This document shows, piece after piece, positions 9,973-19,338 of a stretch of DNA of 39,499 nucleotides. The stretch is taken from positions 1 through 39,499 of the forward strand of contig NZ_JAOCDM010000041.1 in NCBI RefSeq assembly GCF_029840925.1. The letters are read 5' to 3'. The stretch is from Pseudomonas sp. GD03858. Its GTDB lineage: Bacteria > Pseudomonadota > Gammaproteobacteria > Pseudomonadales > Pseudomonadaceae. The notes beneath the pieces are model-generated. The model was not told the origin of the DNA. It saw nothing but the letters and a program-made list of their open reading frames with translations, and made no database searches. Position numbers and translations under genes: made by a program. The number at the start of each line of letters is the position of its first letter. Position 1 is the first letter of the stretch.

Positions 9973-10954
9973 GCAGGTCGAAGAAGCCCTGGGCGTCGCC
10001 CTCCTCGATCCACATCACGTTGGCCGGCTGCTTGAGCACGCCGTACCAGTCGGCGATGGTCTGGCCGAAGGTCGGGCCTTCACGACTGTCGACCACCATG
10101 TGCACCTGACGGCCCTTGAACAGCTCGGGCTTGAGCAGGTAGGCGATCACGCTGGCGTCGTGCACCGGGCCGCCGGGCATGCCGTAGTTGTCCATGTCGA
10201 ACTTGATGTAGGCGTTGAGGATGTCCACCACCAGCTTGCTGGCGTGGTTGTTCACTGCGGCCAGTTGCTTGAGGCGGGCGTCGCTGGTGAGCACCTTGTG
10301 GGTCACGTCCAGGGGCAGGTAGGTCAGCTTGACGCCGCTGGCCAGCACCACTTCGGCGGCATGGGGGTCGGCGAACAGGTTGAACTCGGCGGTCGGGGTA
10401 ATGTTGCCGCCGTTGAAGTGGGCGCCGCCCATCACCACCACTTCCTTGATGCCGTTGACGATCTCGGGCTTCTGGATCAGCGCCAGGGCCAGGTTGGTCT
10501 GCGGGCCGAGCATGGCCACGGTGATGCTGTGGGGTTCGGCGGCGCTCAGGGTGTCGATCAGGTACTGCACGGCGTTGCCCTTGGCCAGGGGCTTTTTCGG
10601 CTCATGGACCTTAACGCCGGTCAGGCCTTCCTCGCCGTGGACGTTGGCGGCGTAGATCGGCGTGCGCACCATTGGCCGCCCTGCCCCGGCGTACACCGGG
10701 ATCTCTTCGCGGCCCGCCCATTCACGGGCCAGGCGAGCGTTGCGCGAGGTCTTTTCCAGGCGCACGTTGCCGGCCACGGTGGTGATGGCGCGGATCTTCA
10801 GCTCTTCGGGCGAAGCCATGGCCAGCAGCAGGGCCACCACGTCGTCGGCGCCGGGGTCGGTGTCGATGATCAGGTCGCGGGGGGCGGCCATGACGGTGGT
10901 GGCGGCTAGCGCGGACATGAGGACGGCTCCTTGGAGCAGGGATTTGAAGGACAT
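9944..10954 (-). CDS. Exported nucleoside hydrolase (ribonucleoside to base plus ribose)
   Basis: A 336-residue IU-type nucleoside hydrolase that splits the N-glycosidic bond of ribonucleosides. The Ca-binding signature DTDPGADD (D31, D33, D37, D38) is intact, followed by TTVAGN, the GPQTNLALAL and VVMGGAHF segments, and late active-site residues near GPVHDASV. Unlike the usual cytosolic enzyme it has a signal peptide (MSFKSLLQGAVLMSALAATT..., cleavage near VMA at 23), so it should work in the periplasm. It follows rbsD after a 147-nt gap holding REP repeats, and AAGGAG precedes the ATG. Its position suggests that it feeds ribose to RbsB. Substrate preference cannot be read from sequence. Confidence 0.93.
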   Translation of the reverse strand: MSFKSLLQGAVLMSALAATTVMAAPRDLIIDTDPGADDVVALLLAMASPEELKIRAITTVAGNVRLEKTSRNARLAREWAGREEIPVYAGAGRPMVRTPIYAANVHGEEGLTGVKVHEPKKPLAKGNAVQYLIDTLSAAEPHSITVAMLGPQTNLALALIQKPEIVNGIKEVVVMGGAHFNGGNITPTAEFNLFADPHAAEVVLASGVKLTYLPLDVTHKVLTSDARLKQLAAVNNHASKLVVDILNAYIKFDMDNYGMPGGPVHDASVIAYLLKPELFKGRQVHMVVDSREGPTFGQTIADWYGVLKQPANVMWIEEGDAQGFFDLLSARLARLK

Positions 10955-10989
10955 TCAGCACTCCTTGTTGCTAGGGGATGGATTCAAGA

Positions 10990-11094
10990 GGGGCCGCTTT
11001 GCGGCCCTTTCGCGACACAAGGCCGCTCCTACAGAAATCGGGTTGCCCCCCTGTAGGAGCGGCCTTGCGCCGCGATCGAGGGCGCAGCCCTCGC
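10990..11094. repeat. Paired REP elements (family A)
   Basis: Two inverted family-A copies (ending GGCCGCTCCTACAG and beginning CTGTAGGAGCGGCCTTGCG) between rbsD and the nucleoside hydrolase. As stem-loops in mRNA they could lower or stabilise the distal transcript. Confidence 0.9.
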
Positions 11095-11101
11095 ATTCGG
11101 T

Positions 11102-11506
11102 CTAAAAGGTAACGCCAGCCACCAGGGCAATATTGCTATAGGGTTTGCACTCCCCCGTACGCACCACGGCCCGGGCCTGGCGACACAGGGTCTTGAACTC
11201 GGCATGGCTCAGCACCTGGCGCTGGCCCAGCTCGCCGCCGGCATGCAGCCGCTCGACCTCGACCAACCCCGGCGGCAAAGCCTGGAACACTTCCTCGGCC
11301 AGCACATGCCGCTCCACCTGCATCTCGCTCAACACCACGCGCAGCACGCTGGCGAAATCCGGGATGCCCGGCGTCAGCGCCAGGTCGATCAGCTCCACGC
11401 CCGACGGCACCGGTAAACCGGCATCGCCGATCACCAGGATGTCGCCATGGCCCAGCCCGGCGATGGTCCGCGACAGGGCAATATTCAACAGCGGCGTCTT
11501 CTTCAT
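11102..11506 (-). CDS. rbsD: D-ribose pyranase
   Basis: A 134-residue RbsD/FucU-family protein that interconverts the beta-pyranose and furanose forms of ribose so that RbsK can use it. Family residues are visible: [27 protein letters not shown], catalytic His20 in GLGHGD, and a C-terminal [16 protein letters not shown]. Normal length. Its ATG overlaps the rbsK stop (ATGA), implying translational coupling. Confidence 0.97.
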   Translation of the reverse strand: MKKTPLLNIALSRTIAGLGHGDILVIGDAGLPVPSGVELIDLALTPGIPDFASVLRVVLSEMQVERHVLAEEVFQALPPGLVEVERLHAGGELGQRQVLSHAEFKTLCRQARAVVRTGECKPYSNIALVAGVTF

Positions 11507-12411
11507 GGCGCCAATTCCTTCAGGTACGGAATCGACGGCTGCGCGCCGACGCGAGTCACCGACAACGCGGCGGCACGCTGCCCGAAACCGATTGACTCGG
11601 CTTCCGACAAACCGCGCGCCAGGCCTGCGGCAAAACCACCGACAAAGGTGTCGCCCGCCGCCGTAGTGTCCACCGGCTGCACCCGTGGCGCCGGAAAATG
11701 CCGAGCCCCGGCCGCATCGACCAGCAATGCGCCCTCAGCGCCCAGGGTGACGATTACCTTGCCCGCACCCAACTGACGCAGACGCTCGGCAGCCCGGCGC
11801 GCACTGTCCTGGTCGTCGACCTGCACGCCGGCCAGGGCCTCGGCCTCGCTCTCGTTGGGGATCAGGTAGTCGATATAGGCGTACCACTCCGCCGGCAGTG
11901 GCCCGCTGGCCGGCGCCGGGTTGAGGATCACGGTCTTGCCCAGCTCGCGGCCTCGGGCCAGGGTCCAGGCCACGGTGGCGGTGGGTACCTCGAGCTGGCA
12001 GATGATCACCTCGGCCCCCTGCAACAGGTGGTCGAAACGGCTCACCGACTCGGGCCCGAGCAGGCCGTTGCCGCCGGGAATGACGACGATGGCGTTCTGG
12101 CTGGCGGCGTCCACCACGATCAGCGCCACGCCGCTGGACACGCCCTCGCACACACTTACGCTCTGGCAATCGACGCCTTCGGTTTGCAGGGCCTGGCGCA
12201 ACTGCTGGCCATAGGCGTCGTCACCGACATTGCCGACCATCGCCACGCTGGCGCCCAGCCGGGCCACGGCCACGGCCTGGTTGGCGCCCTTGCCGCCGGG
12301 CGCGGTGAAGAAACTGTCGCCGGCCAGGGTCTCGCCGCCCCGGGGCAGGCGCTGAGCGCGAGCGACCAGGTCCATGTTGAGGCTGCCGACCACTACCACC
12401 TTGGCATCCAT
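11503..12411 (-). CDS. rbsK: Ribokinase
   Basis: A 302-residue PfkB-family sugar kinase making ribose 5-phosphate. Visible motifs: N-terminal [12 protein letters not shown], the [15 protein letters not shown] signature, and the C-terminal catalytic [13 protein letters not shown] with the general-base Asp. An ATG two codons upstream (12417) has no room for a ribosome binding site; AAGGA at the rbsR stop fits the start at 12411. It overlaps rbsD by 4 nt with respect to the stop and lies 9 nt after rbsR. Confidence 0.97.
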   Translation of the reverse strand: MDAKVVVVGSLNMDLVARAQRLPRGGETLAGDSFFTAPGGKGANQAVAVARLGASVAMVGNVGDDAYGQQLRQALQTEGVDCQSVSVCEGVSSGVALIVVDAASQNAIVVIPGGNGLLGPESVSRFDHLLQGAEVIICQLEVPTATVAWTLARGRELGKTVILNPAPASGPLPAEWYAYIDYLIPNESEAEALAGVQVDDQDSARRAAERLRQLGAGKVIVTLGAEGALLVDAAGARHFPAPRVQPVDTTAAGDTFVGGFAAGLARGLSEAESIGFGQRAAALSVTRVGAQPSIPYLKELAP

Positions 12412-12420
12412 GGGCATTCC

Positions 12421-13446
12421 TTAACGGTAATCGTTGAACAGGTCCGGGCGTGGCCCGGTGGATTCACGCAAAACGATGCGCGGGGCGACGATGCGCTGCT
12501 CGGCGGCGCCATCGCGCCGGGGCGTGACGATGCGCGACAGCAACAGGCCGGCGGCGCTCTCGCCCAGCTCGCGGATCGACTGGCCGACGGTGGTCAGCGC
12601 CGGGTACACGTAGCGACTCAGCTCGATGTCGTCGAAGCCGATCACCGACAGCTCACCGGGCACGTCGATATTGCGTTCGGCGGCGGCGCGCAGCACGCCG
12701 AAGCCGATCATGTCGTTGCCGGCGAAGATCGCCGTGGGCCGCTCGCCGTCGAGCAGGCGCGCCGCGGCGGCATGCCCGCCGGGGCTGGTGAAGTCGCTGT
12801 GCAGCACATGACCAGGGGCGACGCGCACGCCGGCCTCGGCCATCGCCCGACGGAAACCGGCCAGGCGCAGTTGGCTGACACCGGTGTCCACCGGGCCGCC
12901 GATGGTGGCGATCTCGCGGTGCCCCAGTTCCAGCAGGTGGCGGGTGGCCAGGTAGGCGCCCTGCTCATGGTCGATGCGCACCAGATCGGCCTCGACGCCG
13001 TCCAGGGCACGGTCGACGATGACCATCGGCGTGCGCACGCCGCTGAGGCTGTCGAGCAGGTCCTGGTCCTCGCCCACCGAGGCGACGATCAGCCCGTCGA
13101 TGCGTTTTTCCAGCAGCACCCGCAGGTAGCTGCGCTGCTTCTGCGGGTTGTCGTCGGAGTTGCACAGGATCACGCAGTAGCCGTTGCGCTCGCAGGCATC
13201 CTCGATGCCCCGGGCCAGCTCGGCGAAGTACGGGTTGACGCTGTTGGGCACCAGCAGGCCGATGGTGGCGGTGCTGCGCGCCTTGAGCGAGCGCGCCACG
13301 GCGCTGGGCACGTAGTCGAGCTCGGCGATCGCCGCCTCGACCTTCAGGCGCACGTGCTCGCTGACCGGGCGGGTTTTGTTCAGTACATGGGACACGGTGG
13401 TGTAGGAAATCCCCGCCAGTGCCGCGACGTCTTTGATGGTTGCCAT
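12421..13446 (-). CDS. rbsR: LacI-family ribose operon repressor
   Basis: A 341-residue LacI/GalR regulator: N-terminal HTH (MATIKDVAALAGISYTTVS), hinge helix near PSAVARSLKARS, then a periplasmic-binding-protein-like effector domain (about 62-330). The gene is inside the operon between rbsC and rbsK, so it is probably autoregulated. The operator is most likely the 14-bp palindrome at the rbsB promoter (17130-17143). Ribose is the expected inducer by family knowledge. Confidence 0.95.
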   Translation of the reverse strand: MATIKDVAALAGISYTTVSHVLNKTRPVSEHVRLKVEAAIAELDYVPSAVARSLKARSTATIGLLVPNSVNPYFAELARGIEDACERNGYCVILCNSDDNPQKQRSYLRVLLEKRIDGLIVASVGEDQDLLDSLSGVRTPMVIVDRALDGVEADLVRIDHEQGAYLATRHLLELGHREIATIGGPVDTGVSQLRLAGFRRAMAEAGVRVAPGHVLHSDFTSPGGHAAAARLLDGERPTAIFAGNDMIGFGVLRAAAERNIDVPGELSVIGFDDIELSRYVYPALTTVGQSIRELGESAAGLLLSRIVTPRRDGAAEQRIVAPRIVLRESTGPRPDLFNDYR

Positions 13447-13450
13447 GGTT

Positions 13451-14443
13451 TCAGTTCCGCCGGTTCGCGCGCCGGCTGCGGTAAGTGTCGAGGACCACGG
13501 CGATGACGATGACCGCCCCGGTGATGATGCGTTTGGTCGGCTCCGAAGCGCCGATCTGGGCCAGGCCGGCGGCCAGCACCGAGATGATCAGCACGCCGAA
13601 GAAGGTGCTGATGACCGAGCCGCGACCGCCCATCAGGCTGGTGCCGCCGATCACCACGGCGGCGATCACCTGCAGCTCGAGGCCGGAGCCGGCGTTGGGG
13701 TCGGCGGCTTCCAGACGGGAGATCTGGAACAGCGCGGCGAGGCCTGCGAGCACGCCCATCAGGGCGAACACCAGGATCTTGTATGGGCGCGGGTCGATGC
13801 CGGCCAGGCGCACGGCCTCTTCGTTGGTGCCGATGCCGATCAGGTAACGGCCGAACACGGTGCGGGTCAGCACCAGCTGGGCGGCGACGATCACCAGCAA
13901 GGCGATGATGAAGGCCGGCGAGATACCGAAGGCGATGGGGTTGGAGAACCAGGCGAAGGCGTCGCCGATGTAGGCGGTACGCGAGTCGGTGAACTGGTAG
14001 GCCAGGCCCCGGGCCATCTCCAGCACACCCAGCGAGACGATGAACGAGGGGATGCGCCAGGCCACGGTGATGCTGCCGGTGACAGTGCCGGCCAGCGCCG
14101 CCACGGCCATGCCCAGCAGCGCGGCGGGCAGCACGCTCCAGCCCCAGCCGAGGATCGCCACGCTGACCGTCGAGGCGGCCAGGGCCAGCACCGAGCCCAC
14201 CGACAGGTCGATGCCGCCGATGATCAGGATGAAGGTCATGCCCACCGCCAGCACCATGAGGTCGGGGATCTGGTTGGCCAGGGTGCTGAAGGTGGCATAG
14301 GACAGGAAGTGGCTGCTCAGCATCGAGAACAGCACGATCATCGCCAGCAAGGCGCCGGCCAGGCCCAGGTAGGTGCCCAGGCCGAAATAGGTGCCGCTGC
14401 GGCGCACGGGCGCGGCGCCCGAGGTGTTTGTTGTGGTTTTCAT
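13451..14443 (-). CDS. rbsC: Ribose ABC transporter permease
   Basis: A 330-residue BPD_transp_2 permease with about 8-10 hydrophobic segments, the family pattern LMVLAVGMTFILIIGGIDLSVG and the coupling region near LAGLAALFQISRLEAADPNAG. It forms the membrane channel of the ribose importer with RbsA and RbsB. It overlaps rbsA by 4 nt (ATGA) and has AGGATGG upstream of its ATG. Confidence 0.97.
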   Translation of the reverse strand: MKTTTNTSGAAPVRRSGTYFGLGTYLGLAGALLAMIVLFSMLSSHFLSYATFSTLANQIPDLMVLAVGMTFILIIGGIDLSVGSVLALAASTVSVAILGWGWSVLPAALLGMAVAALAGTVTGSITVAWRIPSFIVSLGVLEMARGLAYQFTDSRTAYIGDAFAWFSNPIAFGISPAFIIALLVIVAAQLVLTRTVFGRYLIGIGTNEEAVRLAGIDPRPYKILVFALMGVLAGLAALFQISRLEAADPNAGSGLELQVIAAVVIGGTSLMGGRGSVISTFFGVLIISVLAAGLAQIGASEPTKRIITGAVIVIAVVLDTYRSRRANRRN

Positions 14444-15999
14444 GCGTCCATCCTGGGGGCTGCGTCGTGCAGCAGGGCATCACGTTTCTGGTAGCCGGCA
14501 AAGGCGGCGGCAAGCAGCTGGTCCTGGGTCCAATGACCACGGTCGAAGGTGTCGATCAGGCGGCCGGCGCTGAGCACGGCGATGCGGTCGCAGATCAGCA
14601 TCAGCTCGCGCAGGTCGCTGGACACCACGACAATGGCCTTGCCCTGGCGGGCAAGCTCGGCGAGCAGGCCATAGATGTCGAACTTGGCGCCGACGTCGAT
14701 GCCACGGGTCGGCTCGTCGAACAGCAGCACCTGGCAGTCGCGCTCCAGCCAGCGGCCGATCACCACCTTCTGCTGGTTGCCGCCGGACAGCTCGCCCACG
14801 GCCTGGGCGGGGCTGGCGCTGCGGATGCGCATGGCGCCGATCTGGCGTTCGGCCAGCGCGCGCTCGGCGTCGCGATCGAGCACCCCGGCGCGGGACACGG
14901 CGCCGAGGTTGCCCAGGGCGATATTGGCGCTGATCGACTGGCTCAGCAGCAGGCCTTCGCCCTTGCGGTCCTCGGTGATCAGGGCGATGCCGGCCTTGAC
15001 CGCGGCCTTGGGCGAATCGATGGTCACCGGCACCGGCGGCTGGCCGAGGGCGACCTGGCCGCTGTCGGCGCGGTCGGCGCCGTAGATCAGGCGCAGCAGC
15101 TCGGTGCGCCCGGCGCCGATCAGGCCGGAGATACCGAAGATCTCCCCTGCCCTGACCTCGAACGACACTTCGCGCACCTTGTCGCCACGGCAGAGCTTGT
15201 CGACCTTGAGCAGCGGCGCGCCAATGCTGCGCTGGCCGAGGTCGATATGCTCGCCGAGCTCGCGGCCGACCATCAGGTTGACCAGTTGCTCGCTGTTGTA
15301 GCGTTGGATCGGCTCGGCGCACACCAGCTTGCCGTCGCGCAGCACGGCGATGCGCTGGGCCACGCGCTGCAGCTCTTCGAGGCGGTGGGAGATATAGACG
15401 ATGGCCACGCCACGCTGGCGCAGGCGCTCGATCTGGGTGAACAGCAGCTCCACTTCACGGGCGGTGAGCATGGCCGTGGGTTCGTCGAAGATCAGCACAT
15501 GGCAGTCGCCGATCAGGTTGCGGGCAATCTCGACCATCTGCTGGTGGCCAATGCCCAGCTCGCCCACCAGGGTATCCGGGTCGATGGCGTCCAGGCCGAC
15601 CTGAGCCATGGCCGCGCTGGCCAATTGGCGCAGGCGCTTCTGACTGACCCAGCCGAAGCGGCTGGGCAGGTTGTCGAGGAACAGGTTCTCGGCCACGGTC
15701 AGGGTGGGCAGCAGGTTGAGCTCCTGCATCACCATGCGCACGCCGAGGCGCTCGGCCTCGGCACGGTTGCCGGGGCTGTAGGGCTGGCCGCGATAGAGCA
15801 TCTGCCCAGTGGTGGGGATCTCCAGGCCGCTGATCAGCTTGGACAGGGTCGACTTGCCCGCGCCGTTCTCGCCGGTCAGGGCCAGCACCTCGCCGCCGCG
15901 CAGCTCGAGGGTGACGTCGCCGAGCACGGGCTGGGCGTAGGTCTTGCCCAGGCCGCTGACGGCTAGCACGGTTTCATTGGCCGGTACTGACATGGCCAT
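14440..15999 (-). CDS. rbsA: Ribose ABC transporter ATPase (two NBDs)
   Basis: A 519-residue fused double ATPase of the carbohydrate uptake class 2. NBD1 has Walker A GENGAGKST and Walker B HVLIFDEPTAML; NBD2 (from about 265) has SGLIGAGRTELL in place of a canonical Walker A, signature LSGGNQQKVVIGRWL and Walker B VLLFDEPTRGID. The asymmetric second Walker A is normal for RbsA/MglA. AGGAGAACG precedes the first ATG; a Met two codons later (15993) is possible. The 147-nt gap from rbsB contains REP repeats, which probably lower expression relative to the binding protein. Confidence 0.97.
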   Translation of the reverse strand: MAMSVPANETVLAVSGLGKTYAQPVLGDVTLELRGGEVLALTGENGAGKSTLSKLISGLEIPTTGQMLYRGQPYSPGNRAEAERLGVRMVMQELNLLPTLTVAENLFLDNLPSRFGWVSQKRLRQLASAAMAQVGLDAIDPDTLVGELGIGHQQMVEIARNLIGDCHVLIFDEPTAMLTAREVELLFTQIERLRQRGVAIVYISHRLEELQRVAQRIAVLRDGKLVCAEPIQRYNSEQLVNLMVGRELGEHIDLGQRSIGAPLLKVDKLCRGDKVREVSFEVRAGEIFGISGLIGAGRTELLRLIYGADRADSGQVALGQPPVPVTIDSPKAAVKAGIALITEDRKGEGLLLSQSISANIALGNLGAVSRAGVLDRDAERALAERQIGAMRIRSASPAQAVGELSGGNQQKVVIGRWLERDCQVLLFDEPTRGIDVGAKFDIYGLLAELARQGKAIVVVSSDLRELMLICDRIAVLSAGRLIDTFDRGHWTQDQLLAAAFAGYQKRDALLHDAAPRMDA

Positions 16000-16042
16000 C
16001 GTTCTCCTAGAAAAACCACGACTTCTTGATTCAACGACCGTC

Positions 16043-16130
16043 CCTGTGGGAGCGGGCTTGCCCGCGAAGCAGGCACCGCGATGGATGGCACCGGCTTCGC
16101 CGGTGTTCGCGGGGCAAGCCCGCTCCCACG
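16043..16130. repeat. Paired REP elements (family B)
   Basis: Inverted pair of the second REP family: CTGTGGGAGCGGGCTTGCCC and its complement, with the internal palindrome CACCGGC-TTC-GCCGGTG. It lies between rbsB and rbsA, where a stable mRNA stem often keeps the binding-protein message more abundant. Other copies: 25194-25293, 35959-36050 and 37791-37858. Confidence 0.9.
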
Positions 16131-16146
16131 CCCCCGCGATATCACT

Positions 16147-17094
16147 TCACTTGGTAATCAGCTCGACCGGGGTCTGGATGACATTGTCGGCATCCACGCC
16201 CGGCTGCTCGCCCTTGAGCATCTTCAGAGCCGCCTGGATGCCGAACACCGCCTGCTGGCTGGCCGCCTGGTCGAGGGTGGCGAGCACACGGCCGTCCTTG
16301 AGCATCGGCTTGATGGCGTTGATGTTGTCGTAGCCGACCACCTGCACCTGGCCGGTCTTGCCGGCGGCGCGCACGGCCGAGACGGCGCCCAGGGCCATGC
16401 TGTCGTTGCCGGCCAGCAGCGCCTTCAAATCGGGGTACTCGTTGAGCATCGAAGCGGCCACGGCGTTGCCTTTGTCGATCTCCCAGTTGCCCGACTGCAC
16501 CGAGACGATCTTCATCTGCGCGGCTTCCATGGCGTCCTTGAAGCCGGCGGTGCGCTGCTGGGCATTGGTGGTGGTCGGCACGCCTTCGATGATGCCGACC
16601 TGGTCACCGGCCTTGAGCTTCTGCTGGACCAGGTAGTCGCCGACCAGGCGCGCGCCCTTGCGATTGTCCGGCCCCACGAATGGCACACTGATGCCCTTGC
16701 TCTTGAGCACATCCGGGTCGAGGCGATTGTCGATATTGACCACGGTGATGCCAGCGTCCATGGCCTTCTTGATCACCGGCACCAGCGCCTTGGAGTCGGC
16801 CGGGGCGATGACCAGGGCCTTGGCGCCGGTGGCGATCATCTGTTCGACGATGCGGATCTGGTTGCCGGTGTCGGTCTCGTCCTTGATGCCGTTGGCGACC
16901 AGGCTGAAGTCGTTCGGATGGTCTTTCTGGTACGCCTTGGCGCCGTCTTCCATGGTGCGGAAGAACTCGTTGGCGAGGGATTTCATCACCAGGGCGACCT
17001 TGGGCGCCTCCTCGGCGTGAGCGGTGGACAGGGAGAAGATCAGCGACGAGAAAACGGCGAGGGCCAGCGGACGGCCAGGAAATGGCAGTTTCAT
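16147..17094 (-). CDS. rbsB: Periplasmic ribose-binding protein
   Basis: A 315-residue type-I periplasmic binding protein. Signal peptide about 1-27 (cleavage near AHA), then a two-lobe sugar-binding fold: KVALVMKSLANEFFRTME, VIAPADSKALVPVIKKA, VPFVGPDNRKGARLVGDYL, LLAGNDSMALGAVSAVR, VVGYDNI and a C-terminal ATLDQAASQQAV. First gene of the rbs operon; GGAG precedes the ATG, and the promoter and operator lie 36-85 nt upstream. Ribose is inferred from the operon. Confidence 0.96.
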   Translation of the reverse strand: MKLPFPGRPLALAVFSSLIFSLSTAHAEEAPKVALVMKSLANEFFRTMEDGAKAYQKDHPNDFSLVANGIKDETDTGNQIRIVEQMIATGAKALVIAPADSKALVPVIKKAMDAGITVVNIDNRLDPDVLKSKGISVPFVGPDNRKGARLVGDYLVQQKLKAGDQVGIIEGVPTTTNAQQRTAGFKDAMEAAQMKIVSVQSGNWEIDKGNAVAASMLNEYPDLKALLAGNDSMALGAVSAVRAAGKTGQVQVVGYDNINAIKPMLKDGRVLATLDQAASQQAVFGIQAALKMLKGEQPGVDADNVIQTPVELITK

Positions 17095-17129
17095 GGAAAA
17101 GACTCCGAATCTTGTGGTTTTTATCGGAT

Positions 17130-17143
17130 CGCAAACGTTTGCG
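17130..17143 (-). promoter_or_regulatory. RbsR operator (LacI-type palindrome)
   Basis: A perfect 14-bp palindrome CGCAAACGTTTGCG with the central CG typical of LacI/GalR operators. It begins at about the expected transcription start of the rbs promoter, so bound RbsR would block initiation or clearance. Role inferred from the adjacent LacI-family gene in the operon. Confidence 0.75.
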
Positions 17144-17179
17144 GTGACTAACTATGGAAACGCGGCCCGTTTTTGTCAA
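17144..17179 (-). promoter_or_regulatory. rbs operon sigma-70 promoter
   Basis: On the minus strand: -35 TTGACA (17174-17179), 17-bp spacer, -10 CATAGT (17151-17156), with the start expected near 17144. The -35 is a perfect consensus and the operator follows directly. Confidence 0.7.
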
Positions 17180-17261
17180 ATCCATTGCGCAAGGTGCCAA
17201 TGATGCGCCGGCCGGATTATCCGCAATTTATCCGAAAAACCGAACACCTTTCCTGCGCCTT

Positions 17262-17277
17262 GTTCGGTAATCCGAAC
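17262..17277 (+). promoter_or_regulatory. Candidate AauR activator site upstream of ansB
   Basis: A perfect palindrome GTTCGG-TAAT-CCGAAC, containing TTCGG-N4-CCGAA. From memory, this matches the inverted repeat proposed for the AauR response regulator, which with sigma-54 activates acidic amino acid genes including the periplasmic glutaminase in P. putida. It is centred about 120 nt before the predicted start, a normal distance for an enhancer-type site. Half-sites CCGAA also occur at 17232 and 17240. Confidence 0.6.
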
Positions 17278-17288
17278 CAACCCTGCAC

Positions 17289-17306
17289 GATGACCAGATG
17301 GTCATC
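17289..17306. promoter_or_regulatory. Inverted repeat upstream of ansB
   Basis: GATGACC-AGAT-GGTCATC, two perfect 7-bp arms around 4 nt, between the AauR-like site and the sigma-54 promoter. It could be a second regulator or IHF-proximal site; the binding protein is unknown. Confidence 0.35.
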
Positions 17307-17361
17307 TCATGGCGCAAGCGGTCAACCCGGGCGTTTCAAGATGAAATACGACGAACGGTAG

Positions 17362-18525
<1,164 letters not shown>

Positions 18526-18539
18526 TCGACGCGTGATGC

Positions 18540-18561
18540 GGGCCGGTGAGCGCACCGGCCC
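18540..18561 (+). terminator. Hairpin terminator after ansB
   Basis: GGGCCGGTG-AGCG-CACCGGCCC: a 9-bp GC-rich stem with a 4-nt loop, 15 nt after the ansB stop and between convergent genes. There is no T run, so termination may be weak or shared. Confidence 0.6.
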
Positions 18562-18582
18562 GTCCGTGATCCTGATACGCGA

Positions 18583-19236
18583 TTACAGGAAGGTGAACAC
18601 TTCGCTGGCCGGCAGGCGCGACTTGCTCAGCCCGGCATTGAAGTCCTCTTCGCTGCGATAGCCCAGGCTCATCAGCACCACGCTGGTGTAGCCCCGCTCA
18701 CGCAGCCCCAGTTCGATGTCCAGCGCCTTGGCGTCGAACCCTTCGATCGGCGTGGCGTCCAGACCATGGGCGGCAGCGCCCAGCAGTGCGGTACCCAAAG
18801 CCAGGTACACCTGCTTCTCCATCCAGTGCTGCAGATCCTTGAAGTCATGACGGTGCAGGTCGACGTAGCCACGGCGACTCTGGTCCTGCGCGCCGCGCGC
18901 CTGTTCGCTGCGAAAACGCCCGTCGGCGGCTTCCTGCTCCAGCACCGCCTGCAGGTGCTGCTCGGTGACATTGGTGCGTGCGGCGAACACGATCACATGA
19001 GAGGCATCACGGATCTTCGGGCTGTTGTAGGCAAACCGGGCATCGGTGGCCTTGGCCAGGCGATCCTTGCCTTCGGCGGTATCGGCGACCACGAAGTGCC
19101 AGGGCTGCGAGTTGACCGAGGACGGACTGTGACGCAGCTGCTCGAGCAAGGCATCGATGGTGGCCTGGGGGATCTTGCGAGCGGCATCGTAGGCTTTGGT
19201 GGTGTAGCGGCGCTTGGCGAGGGCAACGGTATCCAT
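18583..19236 (-). CDS. nfsB: Oxygen-insensitive NAD(P)H nitroreductase (NfsB/NfnB type)
   Basis: A 217-residue FMN flavoprotein, the exact length of E. coli NfsB. Visible family features: LAKRRYTTKAYD (FMN phosphate contacts), SSVNSQPWHFVV, the central helix region EQHLQAVLEQEAADG, and the C-terminal VVLMSLGYRSEEDF with a terminal FTFL. It reduces nitroaromatics, quinones and flavins with NAD(P)H. The frame is open far upstream, but GAGGAA 10 nt before 19236 and the MDTVALAKRRYT start define the gene. Divergent from a LysR gene, the likely regulator. Confidence 0.95.
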   Translation of the reverse strand: MDTVALAKRRYTTKAYDAARKIPQATIDALLEQLRHSPSSVNSQPWHFVVADTAEGKDRLAKATDARFAYNSPKIRDASHVIVFAARTNVTEQHLQAVLEQEAADGRFRSEQARGAQDQSRRGYVDLHRHDFKDLQHWMEKQVYLALGTALLGAAAHGLDATPIEGFDAKALDIELGLRERGYTSVVLMSLGYRSEEDFNAGLSKSRLPASEVFTFL

Positions 19237-19264
19237 GTGCGGTAGTTCCTCAAGGGTCGTGGAT

Positions 19265-19287
19265 GCCGGGCATCTTATCTTCCCGGC
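19265..19287. promoter_or_regulatory. Inverted repeat between nfsB and the LysR gene
   Basis: GCCGGG and CCCGGC separated by 11 nt, in the 102-nt divergent gap. A possible LysR-type binding site; it is a spacing-based guess. Confidence 0.3.
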
Positions 19288-19338
19288 CCGAAAGAAAAAC
19301 CAGCACAATGCAGCAACACTTTCATCCCCGGAGTGAAA

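Noticed and set aside
11698..13506. A 602-codon plus-strand frame opposite rbsK and rbsR
   Set aside because: Antisense shadow of two well-supported genes.
13433..16016. Long plus-strand frames opposite rbsC and rbsA
   Set aside because: Antisense shadows; the composition is His/Gly/Gln-rich and no family is matched.
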